DNA of 64,000 nt from Phoronis australis (GCA_002633005.1 NMRA01000346.1:393444-457443); one strand, 5' to 3'; positions 11,724-24,219 are shown, counted from the stretch's first letter. Numbers and translations: made by a program. The notes: generated from the letters alone by a model not told the origin.

Positions 11724-14632
11724 TTGCCAATTGGTCTGATCAAGACTTACCACAGTTTAATACAGATTTGGCTCTCAACAACCATGGGTAGTGGTATAAT
11801 CCATTGTCAGACAGCGTAAGTAATAAACTACGGTATAATGTTGGATAATTGATTTCGCTTTTCAGACAAATTTTGAACCAGTTGACAATAACGTTTGTCT
11901 ATCTCACGTTGGAGGGGATAATCTGCCAAACCACGACAAACTTAAGGAACTTTCTGCAAAATACTTCTAGTTGGGAGATATCAGTATAACCCTAAACCTC
12001 GACACCACATACATTTGTCTAACAATTCACAGCAATACATACATGTACTGTATTAATGGGAAGAAACAGATGAATAGCTCTAGTGGGCAAAGAAAATGAA
12101 GCTCCCTGCGCTCGAATAACCTGTCTGAAGGTAGCTTTCTTTGGTGAAATTTTCATCGTACTAAATGTCAACATCCAATCAGAGACCACAGGCAGAACTG
12201 TACACCAAATTTAGAAGTCGGAATTGTATTACTGGACCCCTTGGAAATACGACCTTGATTTTTAAAGAATTATCAGTTGATTTCCTACCGTTGCAGTAGA
12301 CCCTAATGCTGCAGAGCATTCAAACTTGGCTGTAACTCCCCTCGAGGTTCGGAGAGCAGAACAGCCAGTGTGCAAATCGGACAACGAATACGCGACTTTG
12401 AGGTCGCCCGCTGTATTGTGGGATATCTTGTAAATGCGTGATGGCCGTGGTCCAGAACTCGAGAGACTGAGGTGACTCTACAGTGCTGTGGAACGGGCGA
12501 CTTTCACAGAAGATGTCATCTCCGAAACAAAAATTATAAAATCAATGCCATCTTGTAAGAATGCAGAATTAAAGCGATGACTCAAATACCGAGGGGCTTC
12601 AGTGAAAGGAAAGAAGTCGGAGATCGTACAAAGGTAAGATGCGGACAGACTATAGGCGGTTCACACGCCAGCTTAGCGGCGGCGTATCACGCCTCACACT
12701 TATTAAAACATCCAAGTCCGAGAAGGCCGGCAGTTAGAGCTTAAGATAAAGTTATCAAAGCTTGTTGCTGTCTGGTATTAATTTTTATTGTCTTAAGGTA
12801 TCATTATCAAATGTTTCTGAAACCGTGTCTTCTTTGATCAACATAGATTTCACACCAGTTGAAAGTCATGTTAAGAGCTGCATAAAACTTTTATTACTAA
12901 ATCAGCAACATTTTATGTTCAAGATTGGAAACCCTACGCCAATGATCCAGAGAGATTTGTTAAAGTTGTCGATCTAGATGGCAGACAGTGGGAGTTTGTC
13001 AAAGAAGTAGCCTAAAGCACTACCAGTGAGAAGTTTGTTGTTCCTGAAAACGCTTGGACCAGCTCCACATGTTGCTTCCCAGAAACGTTTGGTTCGGATC
13101 TCATTATACGAGTATCTTGGTAGATAAACTAAAACACAGGAGAGACGGCTATAGAATGTTGAAGTGTGGAAAAGATGCTCTTTGTGAAACTGAACGAGCG
13201 TGAGACTTAAGACACACATTGCCTTAAGGCAAGTGTTCAAGTATCAACAAAATACCGTGTGACTCTGGTTTTGTCAAAAGATACGGGAAGCGTGTTCTAC
13301 AGCCGACGCAAATGTAAGACAAGGGGGCGATGGGAAATGTAAACATGTAACTGCCGGACTTTATATAGTGTTAGATATGAAGGATAGTGGCGTGTCAGAT
13401 GAGCCTGCTTTTTTCGCCTGCACTGATAAAGCCTGAGCCTGGAGCAAAGGCTTAACTCGTATTCCTTTGAAGGCTTCTAGCAAGTTCACGGACCTGGTTT
13501 TTGTGAACCCCCAGCCTGGATAGGACATCTCCAGGGTAGTTGAGCACGAGCTAAAAAGAAGCACAATGCTGTGATCGAAACAAAGGTGACAACGGACATT
13601 TTAAAGTCACTAGCTACGTCATGGAAGGCGCCTTATCTGGGCAAGAATCATCAGAGATATCTGTAGTGCAAGACGTGTAACTGCATTCCAAAGTTTCACT
13701 GAGTTTAAATATCAGCTAGTGCAAGTTTTTAGTCATAATTTTGCTTGAATGTTCTTGACTGAATTTGTTACAGCATGTATTCTCAACACTTTCAAAAATT
13801 TACGATATCTATTCAGGCAAAGCTGCAAATTATGGCTCAGGTAGACTGTTGAATATTCTAGTTATGTAGACGAAAACAATATAATAATGATAATTTCAAA
13901 GGCTGATTATATTTTGAAAATGTTATCTAAGTCTTCATGAAAATTGCACTGTTTGTTATCTCATGGCTTCTCTTCAGTTTCATGAATTGGTGAGGGTTTG
14001 ACATTGCCACAACTTTCAAACCCATCAACTCTCTAAGGAACCAACTGGTTCAGTTGAAAGTCTCCAATGTGGTTCATGGCGTTACGTATGAGGCGCGCGG
14101 GTGTACTGAGTCCAAAGTGGGTGAAACGAAGCCGTCTCTCAAAAGCAGAGTGAACCAGCCCCGCCGGCCCAGTTATGGAGATACGTATGATTCCTCCGTT
14201 TTCACTCGTATCATGACTGTAGGACATTTCTTTGACACCAGTGATGTAGGTACTTTGGATCTTGAGGAAAACTAGTTCAAACGTGGGTTTAAGGAATCCA
14301 TCTGCGAGCGGGTTGAATCGCCAAGGCGGATTAAAATTCCAACTTTTCAAGACATAGGATCACGCGCTTCGTTTCATTCCACGAAGAAAACGTCATCAGC
14401 AGAACGCCACCAGGGCATTAGCTGGTGAAAGTCCTCGCGATGAGGACGCAGCCTTGCGTTCAACGAGGCAAACGCTTTGAAGCGCTTTGCGAGATTGTGC
14501 TATTGAACGACGCGCTCACGGAAAACGCTTTCATTTTTGGCGAGCGCTTTTCAAGCTAAATTGCCAATAAAACCAAGATGGAAGACAAGTAGGCCCTAAG
14601 TGTTTTCTTTTAGTATAATCGAGAAACCAATG

Positions 14633-14790
14633 CAGTGTCGGATTTAGAGGGGCCCTCCCTCCTAAAATTTTCCCAGATTCTATTTGGCAGTACGGGGGTA
14701 CGAATGTCTGACGGGCAAAATACTCTGCCCTGCACATCCCCACCTAATTCCAAATCCTTAATGCGCCCCTGCAATGGTCGTCCGCCTAAG
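14633..14790 (+). mobile_element. Possible terminus of a GGCGGAT-type DNA transposon
   Basis: GCAGTGTCGGATTTAGAGGGGCC at 14633-14655 resembles the CAGTGGCGGATCTAGGGG ends of the element at 49781-51764. A weak inverted counterpart (CCAAATCCTTAATGCGCCCCTGCAATGG) ends near 14778, which would make a short element of about 145 bp. Confidence 0.35.
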
Positions 14791-15949
14791 CATAAAAACG
14801 GCTTGTTATCGTACTCACCGAAAAATAGGATTTGATTTAACTCTCACAAATATATAGTATTCGTTGATTCGAAAGTTTTCTGTAATTGATGCCGAGTTGT
14901 TTCAACTGTAACTTTCTTTTCGGCAGCCATTTTAAAATGACTCCTCTGGTTTTCACGTGCTGCCGCCTTTTGTAACAACAGAAAAACACGCAGAAAAAAG
15001 GCCAAGAAAATTGTGGAAAGTTGTTTACAACAATTCTAGTTAAGCCACAGACTGTTTTACAGGTATAACATCTATTTTTAAATCGATAAAAATTGGACCA
15101 GGATTTCAGTTGAAGAAAACAAATGTTTTTGAAATTTAATCAATAAAATAACCAGAATTTAGAAAATTAGAGACAAAATGCAAACACGTTTACAACAATC
15201 TAACATTTTTGTTTTAAATAATTACTCTTCTTGTAACTTTGCTTTCTTTCTTTTTCTTTTCAGTATTTCTTCATTCCCAGTTAACACCTTGCCAGCCAAA
15301 ACAGAACTGTAACCCTTCCAGACTTGGTTAGAGGATCATTGGACCTCGATACAGTTTTTCTAAAAAATCATACAGAGTCATATTGTTTGAACTTTTTTTC
15401 TCACCTTCAACAGGATTCTACAATCATATATTGATACATAAATATCCAAGTTGCATTCATGTTTTCTTGCTCAATCTATTATTTTTATTTTTATTTTTAA
15501 TCATCTCACGCTGTGCTATACATGTACCTAACAATGCAGTATGGTGAAATAAATTCAATGTTTTATCTCATTGTTGAACATTCTGTATCAATTAAAGTAT
15601 TTTAATTTTCTTCAAATAAGTCCAAAATGCCTGAACCAAAACTTTTCAACATTAATGTTGAGCTCTGCACTGTGTTTTGGAATAAAAAAACAAGTGGACA
15701 ATATTTTGATGGCCAATGCCTGGGCAGAGACTGTTAAGCACCCAGTGTGTTGCATTTGTCTGCTGGTTTTTCCTTTGGCCTTATAGATGTTGGTTAGTGC
15801 CTGGGACAAATAGATACTTTGCATAAACAATCCCTGGGTTGTTTTTTGCCCTGTCTGAAGAAAACTCAATTTCGATAATATCTTCTGAAAATAAACAAAT
15901 AAGTGCACTAGAAAAATCTACAAGTTTTTAAGTGGTTTCAAACAACTGT

Positions 15950-16130
15950 TGGTAAATGCATCGCCAGATTTTCGTCTCTTTTCTTCGATGCATGCTTGTA
16001 CCGAGAGGTTAGTACCTAAAAAGCAGACGAGCACTCCTGATTGGAACATTAAGTCCCGCATGGCTGCGCTGCACGCAAAAGAAGATGGCCCACGACCATT
16101 GGAGCCTGAAAACGATTTATCCCGACGATA
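15950..16130 (+). other. Coding-like open stretch, unassigned
   Basis: Open in one frame for about 60 codons: SPDFRLFSSMHACTERLVPKK..., then DWNIKSRMAALHAKEDGPRPLEPEN. It ends in an (AT)n run at 16128-16145. It could be an exon or a transposon scrap. No start codon or firm splice sites fix it. Confidence 0.2.
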
Positions 16131-16549
16131 TATATATATATATATTTCTATTGGGATTTTAGAAATTTTACTTATAGATATTTAAATTGTTGAATTATTT
16201 TCCTTTCGTTTTACAACTCTGCATTACCTGCAACTCCAAGAAGTCCTACATTACAAAGTATATTACCTTTCGTCAGCTTTTGGTCGTGTGTTGTTTAGCA
16301 TTTTGTGTGCCAGTGAGCAGTTAACTCTCCATCGACAGCCGAACTATTCGTTGCCTTGATATTTTGATGAAATTTCCAAGAGGTTCTACTTATGTCGTTA
16401 CACGTTGCATTAAAACAAAATTCAAAATTCTCGAATATTTGTAGCATCGATTATTTTGAATCTTGGGTGCCCTGTTTGATTTGTAATTTAATTTTTTAAC
16501 TTCTTTAAAACTTCATTTCTGTTTATTTTACTTATTTAAAATTTGTTTC

Positions 16550-17824
16550 TTCTACAGGAATACGTTACGCAAACGTTCTGAATTATTCTCTGTTTATTAA
16601 CACTGTTAATGTTTTGGATGCAAAGAGTACTCACGCAAGTATCAATTTACCTGTACCAGTGAGAGTACTCAAGCAAGTATCAACATTCCTGTACAAGTGA
16701 GAAAACCATGTTTGATAATGGTAGTACGTTGTTTGCTTTAACACACCCTGTTGCCATACCAACTGCAGAAGCAAAGATGTCAGGACAAAGAGGACAGAAT
16801 ATGGAAGACAAGACTGGTTCATCATGTAACAAAGATGGCAAAAACGCAGCCAGCGCAGTTTCGCAATTTTCTTTTGTACACGTAACCTTGGATCATAAGT
16901 ATAACACAGGTAACCAAGAGAAATTTTACATTATAGTCCTATATATTTCTATTTGTCACACAATCTATTTTTCTTGAAATATTAAATTTTCAAGCAGCTG
17001 TGGATACGAATTGATTGGCAATGACTGGAGTCGATGTGTCATGTTACACTGCATGGAATTACTTAATTAAAATTCTTATTTTTTATTTTCTAGATCCTGA
17101 TAGCGATGACAAGGATATTGAGTGTAAGTGCATGTATTTATTTATTTATTAAGTTGCATCATTGGAATCGTTACCTCTTATGTTGCAAATCTTTCAAATC
17201 GCCATTAACTGTGGCATGATAATTACCGTGCCATATATCTATAAAGAGACACTTCATTTCTGCATTTTGAAAATGAATGTGGCCTTTCAGTGTCACCATG
17301 GTAACCATAGAAAGTTTTGGTTTTGGCATCATTGGTGGTAAACCACTACAGGAAGTTTTCTGACTGCATACAAATGTACAGCATTATGGAAACTGACTGC
17401 GTCGGCTATGACGGAGAAGGAGCACTTGTTTATAAATCTAAAATCCCAGTTTGTTTTTACCTGTCATGAATGTTGGTTTAGGCGAATGCGTAAAGACTTT
17501 AAAAACGAGATTGATTTGCCAAATTCTGCAAAAGTACAAACCAATCATCTTTAAACTTGATAGTATTATTAGCATGATGAATACAAATGTTAAAACCAAC
17601 CTAAAATCAAATCCGCATGTATCAGTTAGAGTATAATACAATGTATAGCCTGGAATATTTGGCGACATTTTTTAATTTCCTGTTATTTCTCAGGTACAAG
17701 ATCATCGTCGATGCAGATTCAAAAAATGGGCGTCGAAAACGGGAATCTGTTGAAGCCATGAACCACCTGTTAGCTGGTGATCCAGCTGTGAAACCCAAAG
17801 CTGTCTTGTCGTCATCTTCAGTTG
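16550..17824 (+). CDS. Possible exons of an unrecognised gene
   Basis: Three stretches look like exons but resemble no family I know. The first opens at ATG 16708 (LFALTHPVAIPTAEAKMSGQRGQ...) and ends ACACAG|GTAACC at about 16909. The second is a 30-base exon after TTTTCTAG at 17094 (DPDSDDKDIE), ending GAGT|GTAAGT. The third runs from TTTCTCAG (17694) to CAGTTG|GTTAGT (17824) and is open as YKIIVDADSKNGRRKRESVEAMNHLL. Exons one and two join in phase. The third is open only in a frame that does not match the second, so the model is incomplete or wrong. Upstream, 16561-16700 is also open and contains a 38-bp tandem duplication. Confidence 0.3.
16625..16700 (+). repeat. 38-bp tandem duplication
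   Basis: GAGTACTCACGCAAGTATCA...CTGTACCAGTGA is followed directly by GAGTACTCAAGCAAGTATCA...CTGTACAAGTGA. Both units end in a donor-like GTGA. Confidence 0.85.
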
Positions 17825-18085
17825 GTTAGTATGTAATGAAGTTGGCATGGGATGAAGCTAATAAGCTTATGCTTGGCAATGCCATCTTTATAGCACTTTC
17901 CTTACAAAATGTGTGATTGGGTCCAATGCGACTCCTAGAATCGTCACAAATGTGGTACCTTTTATGTAAGTTGTTTGAAAATATTCAGTCTAAAAGAGAA
18001 AAGTTGAATAAGTAGGAAAGCTTTTTGCAGATAAGACTGGCTGCTCACCGACGATAACGTGGAACACAAAGAGGTGGTTTTCCAG

Positions 18086-19492
18086 GTGCATGCTACACAT
18101 GTGGTCCGAAGGGACACAAGGCGTCAGAGTGCAAAATGTCCAAAAGGTGAGAGAAATGTAAAAATTCTACCCATGCAACTGCAGTGTGCGGAAGAGGAAT
18201 GGAGGCAAACAAGACGAAGGACAGTGCCAAGTTGGTAACACAAACAGACACTGGTCCTAGGGACAATTCCAGACACCATGTTAGTAATAATGATGCATAT
18301 CATAATTGTCAGTCTACTGTAAAATGTGAGCGGGAGGGAGATAATACAGTACCTGTGGTGACACCTCTGAGAGTAAGTTAGCATGATTGATGCCACTCAG
18401 ACTATTGTTGGCGTCGCCAACGACTTGTTGGCTGACTGTGGCGCCTCTATCCATGTTGTCAACGATGAATCTAAGTTTACCTCATTTCGACAAAAATTTG
18501 ACCCCAGGCATAATTACCTAGAGTTGGCAGACGGTAGCAGGACCAATAACTGCTGTAAAGAGGGGCGACACATGTATAGATCTAATTGGTGGGAAAGGTT
18601 CTCTTCATAAATGCGTGTTGAAGGATGCATTATATGTCCCATCATTTTCCCAGAATATCTTTTCGGTCCAATCAGCTGTTGATAGGGGTGCTAAGGCTGA
18701 GTTTAACAAAGATTTAGCTACCTTGATGGCGAATGGTAGAGTTTCAGATTAAGAAACATGGCAAATTGTACTACTTAAATGGCGTGCTTTCTCAAAAATC
18801 CGCCAAACACTCTTAAGGAGTGGCATGGAATCTTAGGGCATTGCAATACTAAAGATGTCTTGAAATTACATGGTGTTGTTGAGGGTATGACATTGTTAGA
18901 CAAAAAAGAATTTGATTGTGGTCCATGCCTCACTAGTAAAATGGCCCAGAGTTTCAACAGAACCCAAGACAAACGAGCAACATCAATTTTGCAGCTGTTC
19001 CAGTTTGACTTACCGGGTCCTATCGATCTCCCAGCAAGGGAAGTTTTTAGCTATGCTCTTGGTTGTGATGAAGAATTTTCTGGATTGATCATGATCTATT
19101 TTTTGAAACAGAAAAGTGACACGGTAAGGGCAACTGAAAACTGCTTGCGGACATTGGTCCTTGAGGAACAGTAAAGCCAATCAGGAGTGACCAGGGGGAC
19201 GAGTTCAGTTCCGAAGCATTTGAGTGACTTCACATTAAGAATAAAATTAAGCATGAATGCTCAGACCCCTATTCACCCCACCAAAATGGTACGGTCCAAC
19301 GTTCATGGAGAACTCTGTTCGAATCAGCAAGATACCATTTCGTCAGAGATGAAATCCAGAAAAATTCTATGAAAATTGAATATGTACCCATTGATCAGAA
19401 TATTGCTGATTTATTCACAAAGCCTGTCCCAGGAGACAAAGCTATGAAGTTTAGAAAATCTTCATGTGTATCTGCACATAGTGCCTATTGAT
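18086..19492 (+). pseudogene. Ty1/Copia retrotransposon gag-pol relic lacking the reverse transcriptase
   Basis: Order seen: a gag zinc knuckle (C-x2-C-x4-H-x4-C, 18091-18132), then an aspartic protease motif LADCGAS (18430-18450; usually DSGA). Next comes a GAG-pre-integrase/integrase HHCC zinc finger (WHGILGH...DCGPC, about 18822-18933), and the integrase core with FDLPGP near 19010 and RSDQGDEF near 19180-19205. The third acidic residue appears as Gln (NGTVQRSWRTL, near 19285). The reading then jumps at about 19326-19331 straight into the end of RNase H (RYHFVRDEIQ ... IADLFTKPV), so the whole reverse transcriptase and most of RNase H are missing. Several stops and frameshifts also interrupt it. 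This is Copia order (integrase before RT). The element is dead. Confidence 0.85.
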
Positions 19493-19627
19493 GTCAGTAC
19501 AGAAGCAAAACTGTATGTTTTGCATTATAAGTTTGATATTACTTGCAATAACTAGATGCTTAGTCTAAGATTTATCTATTTGAAATTCCTTATATGTATG
19601 TTCAGTATAGTGTAGATGAAGTGGAGG

Positions 19628-19930
19628 TGTTGGAAGATGATCTTCACCTTTATTCTATAAATTGCATAAGAACTTGCGGTATAAGAATTGCATAAGAAAT
19701 TGTTGTATAAGAATTGCATAAGAAATTGTTGTATAGGAAATAATTAGTTGGCTCTGGACTAGGAATGCATCCACTCTCTTTGTTTTTGCTGTATCTTGCC
19801 TTATATAGGCATGCTTCTTGTGAGAATATATATTGATCACATCATAGAATACAACATTATGATAGATAGTTTCTTGTACAGAAACATGGTGTCAAGTTAT
19901 TTCATTAAACAGGATTCATACTGGCCAACA
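19628..19930 (+). mobile_element. Probable 3' LTR of the Copia element
   Basis: A purine tract (GAAGTGGAGG) is followed by TGTTGGAAGATG at 19628, the standard Copia LTR start. The position just after the pol remnant fits. The LTR interior has three roughly 27-bp tandem units of the type ATAAGAATTGCATAAGAAATTGTTG (19660-19738) and a TATATAA-like box near 19803. The right end (about 19910-19930) is uncertain. I found no matching 5' LTR in the window. Confidence 0.55.
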
Positions 19931-20079
19931 AATCCACTTCCTACACAATGTTTCACCAATCAACAGCAATTTTTGCATTGGACATAAAATAATGGCAACA
20001 TTTTCTTATAACCAGTGCCAACTATTTGTTGGCTTGAATTTATTGTATGCGGGCAGCCAACAAAGTATTTTGTTGGTTT

Positions 20080-20395
20080 CTGGCGAAAGGAGAGATTGTC
20101 AATTGCTGCAGAAGCAAGCAAAGCCTGGCTAGACCAGTACATTAAGCTGCAGGGTGACCGACAGCCAACAGATAACAAAGTTCATCTGCCACCTTCTTTG
20201 ACCAAGTACAGCCTATATAATGACATGGCCACTGAATTGGAACATGATGGTGATGATGTTGTCTCTTTGTCTCACTTATGTAAACTGAGGGACAAATACC
20301 GTAATGTAACTATTCCACATGTAAGTAATAGAAGTTACACTAAGGTTTCCAAACTGCATGCTAAAACTGGGATTTTAGTTGACTTACCTAAATGC
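20080..20395 (+). pseudogene. Fragment of a multicopy invertebrate DDE-transposase-like protein family
   Basis: The open frame reads FWRKERLSIAAEASKAWLDQ..., then QGDRQPTDNKVHLPPSLTK..., then NVTIPHVSNRSYTK. This order (a WL...GDR-P segment, a HLPP/LPS segment, then a P-x-V-x-IP-x-x-x-RxTK segment) resembles the N-terminal half of uncharacterised proteins that are highly multicopy in cnidarian, mollusc and echinoderm genomes and look transposon-derived. The cysteines that usually follow the RxTK segment are not obvious, and there is no catalytic part. The frame has no ATG at its start. The family assignment is from memory of the pattern, not a search. Confidence 0.4.
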
Positions 20396-20456
20396 ATTAA
20401 AACATTTTTGCATTTTTATCTCAGTCACATTATAGTTGTTTTAAAAATAAGGTTAT

Positions 20457-22365
20457 TAAGGTAGTTAAGGGGGTTAGACACACAATTATTCTGGATCTTG
20501 TATTTTACCCTACAGTACCGTGAATCTACACAATATCTAGGGGACACCAAATCAGTTACTGTTGCAAAGGCACCTCTTGCAGATATGTGACCTTTACATG
20601 GGTTACTGAAAAACCACCTTAATAAGTTGTTGGTTGAAATTCTTAATTGCCTTTTTTATTTTAAGACTTTAATTATATTTCCCAGTGTGCAGAATTACTG
20701 AAGGCAAATGAAGAAACAAATTTTCTTTACTGAAATCATCTCAAATTTTAATGGTTAGGCATCACTACAAACAGTTACTGTTAACATTTTATGTTGGTAT
20801 TTTATGTGCAAAGACTGTAAATGATTAACAATGCATTATGCATATGTGATGACTAACCTCGTCTTTTGACCAATGAATTAACAAAAGGAGATTGTGCATT
20901 TTCCTCTTCAAAGTTTACAATGTGCACTGCAGGCAAACCATTTTGTAAAGTGCGATGTTTGCACAAAAAATTAACAAGATTGGGGCAGACAAGAAACAAT
21001 AACTAGAAATCAAAATAAAACATTCATCCCCACAGATATTCAATAGTGCAAAAACTTTAGAATTTAGAACTAAGGTTGTAAACAAACTGAATAACACAGA
21101 TGGCATGGTATTTTCCATTCCGGTAAAAGGAATTGTACCTCATCAATTTTAAGACAAGGAATCTAGCACTTGACACTTTCAGTCTGGTTAGACTTGTTTG
21201 ATTTTTAATGTTAGGAAAGAGCAGGAAAAGTACTATTCTCACAGGAGAAAAGGAAAAGCCAACAAAAGAATTACCTGTCAATTATACTGGATGGAATGAA
21301 TCAGCAGAAAACATCCACTTCACACAATCATTATTAATTTAAATCTCTTCAAGATACAGAAGCTGCGGACTCGTCTGACGGGAGCAATGGTCCATGGTCG
21401 TGTCACCTTCGGATATTTTGATCTGGGCTTGTGGGGATACGGCTCAGACATAACTGCCAATGTTCTTTGGCCACGCTTACAAGTCTCTCGTACTTACCAG
21501 ATGTTCGGCGAAAGTCATTGGTTGAAACCCCACTTAAATTTACTGCAACACCACTCCGACCACGACAGAAATACGTGATCACTAAAATGATTGTCATTCA
21601 CTTGAACAACGATTCTGTGCCACATAGATGCGTGGTAAGGACACCGTGATGTTAATGGTTAATTGCACATGGATAGTCTTGTGCTCCCAATGTGTTTAAT
21701 TTTTGCTGGAACATCTTTTGGTCCTTATATGATATGAAAGATTTCTGATGAGTCATTGCTGTATGCATGAGAATAGAAATTTGTGGTGCATCTTCAAGCC
21801 TATGAAGTCAAAATGCTGGTTTTGGATTAGTTGTTATGATTTTCCTTGTTTTATCCTTACATATGAATGTTATATTTAGGATTGACCATTGTTTCTCTTG
21901 TGGTGGCTAGATGTTATATTTATCACCTTCCACTTAGTAATTCACACACTACTTATATTGCCCATTACTAGATTATTACAAACTATAGTGAACTGTTTCA
22001 CATATTCACAATGAAAACATTATCAGGATGCTATCTGCTAAAGTCTATACCCTCTACTGCACCTGAACTGGTCAAATAAACTTTCAAAAAACTGAAAATT
22101 CACAAACTGAAAGCTTCTTTTGCCCCTGCAAAAAGCATGCCTTCAGAAGAGGACAAGGAGTGGTGGAATGAATTCTTTGATGAAGTTGACTCATATGATG
22201 AAGGTTTGTCTGTAATGCTATATCACATATTTTCCTAACCTTGTTGATCTATTATTCACATTGGTTCATTATTGCGGGTGTATTAAACTGATGAGCACAG
22301 ACTTCTGGGTTTGATTTCAGCCGATGAAGTCGTGCTAATCTGTACTCATGAGAATTTGCCTGGAA
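20457..22365. repeat. Dispersed repeat copy A (about 1.9 kb, uninterrupted)
   Basis: From AAGGTAGTTAAGGGGGTTAGACAC to the AATTTGCCTGGAAAGAATCAAC region, this stretch is colinear with 23566-26940, with small differences throughout. It contains two coding-like patches shared with copy B: a patch at 21350-21580 (product beginning with ATG at 21387) and an acidic patch EEDKEWWNEFFDEVDS at 22146-22200, which ends at a GTTTGT donor-like site. A TTTCAG|CCGATGAAG acceptor-like site follows near 22320 in both copies. Confidence 0.8.
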
Positions 22366-22690
22366 AGAATCAACAAAAACCACTTCATTCACAAAGCACA
22401 ATAGCTGAGGAAACGAATGCTGAGGAAAACGCTTCAACCAGTGAAAGCTCTAGTATTGTTGGTAACGCCAGTGGTTTTGACTCGGTCTTGGGGGCCGACA
22501 TGACAGTTTCAACTCCGGAACTGCACTCAAAGGGAATGGTAACTTTGTCTGAACTGAAGTCACTAATTATTGAGACAACTACCCGTTTGGAAGCGTTGTT
22601 CTCTAGGAGATGTAATCTCTTGTTCTATGGTGTAAGTGACCCCACTCGTGACACAACCAGTGAGAATGTAGAGCAGGTAGAAAAGGCTTC
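22311..22690 (+). pseudogene. LINE ORF1-like fragment fused to the end of repeat copy A
   Basis: An open frame of about 127 codons. The first 15 residues come from the repeat (ADEVVLICTHENLPG). A Ser/Glu-rich stretch and a Leu-rich helix follow (LSELKSLIIETTTRLEALFSRR), then CNLLFYGVSDPTRDTTSENVEQV. A coiled segment followed by NLLFYG is the start of the RRM-like domain in L1/CR1-type ORF1 proteins. The frame stops before the rest of that domain. Confidence 0.45.
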
Positions 22691-23103
22691 ATAAAAGATA
22701 TTACCAAAACCATGAAACTAAAGATCTTGTTGTTAAAAACAATATGTGCTCAAAGTCTGCCCGAGTGTTAGCCAAAACTGACTTGATTCATCAGTTCAAT
22801 TGCCCCCACAACGAATGTATTCGTTCAAACACTGATTGCTCAAGGTATGTTGGTTATACAACTTGCACTTTATCTCGCCGGTTATCTATGCATTTACAGA
22901 ACAGATCAATTAAAGATCACTTCTAAACACTCCACAAACAGACAATTTCTCGTTCAGATATTGTTGACAATACCATCGTCAGGTATTTCGAACGTGACCC
23001 CTTTCGTTTGAAAATACTCGAAGCTTTAATAATATAAACTGAAACTCCTGACATAAATTCCCAAGATACTGGGTTCCATCGTATCTTGTCGTTATATAAA
23101 TAA
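22690..23103 (+). pseudogene. Penelope-like element endonuclease relic 1 (GIY-YIG)
   Basis: The sequence reads LKDLVVKNN, then HQFNCPHNECIRSNT, then YVGYTTCTLSRRLSMHLQNRSIKDH, then a stop at the end of the first open frame, and onward in the same register through IVDNTIVRYFERDPFRLKILEALII to INSQDTGFHRILSLYK. This is the standard C-terminal GIY-YIG endonuclease of Penelope-like retroelements: a Cys pair, the YxGYT segment with the catalytic Arg in LSRRL, and the RL-x-I-x-EAL-x-I motif with the metal-binding Glu. The reverse transcriptase is absent, so this is a 5'-truncated copy. Confidence 0.75.
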
Positions 23104-23109
23104 TGTCCA

Positions 23110-23530
23110 TAAGTTGTAACACCTATAGTATGTATTTTATTAAATTTTACAACGTTTCATAGTACATTAGTTTCCATGACAATTCCTTCTGTAATTGCGC
23201 TCTTATGTATGCAACCTTATATTCGTGTTTAATGTCATTGTTCTTGTTTCATGTATCTCCCACGATAGCGTTTATGATATTTAAATTTACTTGCCTTTGA
23301 TGACTTATGTATAGTCGAAGTAAAGCCACTGTTTTATTATGAAATGTTTTGTACAGAGTTTTATTATATATTTACTCAGTGTTCGTGATGCCACTTACAC
23401 TGGGCAATCTACTATATCAACTACCATCTGATGAAAGACACTTGTGCAGACACTTTGAAAGTTTGTTGTACAAACTAATTAAAGCCAAGAACAGCTTAGT
23501 TTTCAATGAAACATATATATATATATGCTA
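23110..23530 (+). mobile_element. Probable 3' tail of Penelope relic 1, ending in a short (AT)n run
   Basis: Non-coding sequence after the endonuclease. It includes CTGATGAAAGACACTTGTGC...AAACTAATTAAAGCC (about 23425-23490), the kind of conserved block found after the ORF in many marine invertebrate Penelope elements, and an (AT)n run at 23513-23527. The boundaries are inferred from the start of repeat copy B just downstream. Confidence 0.4.
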
Positions 23531-24219
23531 ACATTGACCTCATCTCAGTAACATTAGTTGGTTAAGGTATTTAAGGGGGTTAGACACAGAATTATTCTGG
23601 ATCTTGTACTTTAACCCAACAGTACTGCTAATCTACACAATATCTGGGGGACACCAAATTAGTTACAGCTGCAAAGGCACCTCTGGCAGATATGTGACCT
23701 TTACATGGGTTGCTGAAAAACCACCTAATTAAGTTGTTGGTTGAAATTCTTAATGGGCTAATTTGTTTTTTATTTTAAGACTTTAATTGTATTTCCCAAT
23801 GTGCACAATTACTGAAGGCAATTTAAAGAACAAATTTTCTATACTGAACTCATCTCAAATTTGAATGGTTTGGCGTCACAACAAATAGTTACTCTGTTAA
23901 CCTTTTATGTTGGTATTTTATGTGCAAAGACTATAAACGATTACTACAGTAACTGTATTATACATATGTGATAACTGACCTCATCCGTCTTTTGAGTTAG
24001 GAATTAACAAAGGGAGATTCTGCATTTTTCTCTCCAAAGTTTACAATGTGCACTGCAGGAAAACCGTTTTGTTAAGTGCGACGTTTGCACAAAAATTTCA
24101 ACAAGATTGGGGTAGACAAGAAACAAAAAGGAACGTCAAGTATTGGAAAGACACAGGGATACTCATTCAGAAAAAACAACACAGCAGATCAGAAGACAAG
24201 GACAATTTTGAGCAAACAC

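Larger units (their letters stand above)
10146..15949. other. Intergenic or intronic, no gene supported
   Basis: Contains the (TA)n run and the possible transposon end noted separately. GC-richer stretches at 12300-12500 and 14380-14530 could be regulatory or first-exon sequence but carry no recognisable frame. Confidence 0.4.

Noticed and set aside
14033-14350. 105-codon minus-strand frame with an overlapping plus-strand frame
   Set aside because: No family motif, an uncertain start, and the opposite strand is equally open, so coding sense cannot be assigned.
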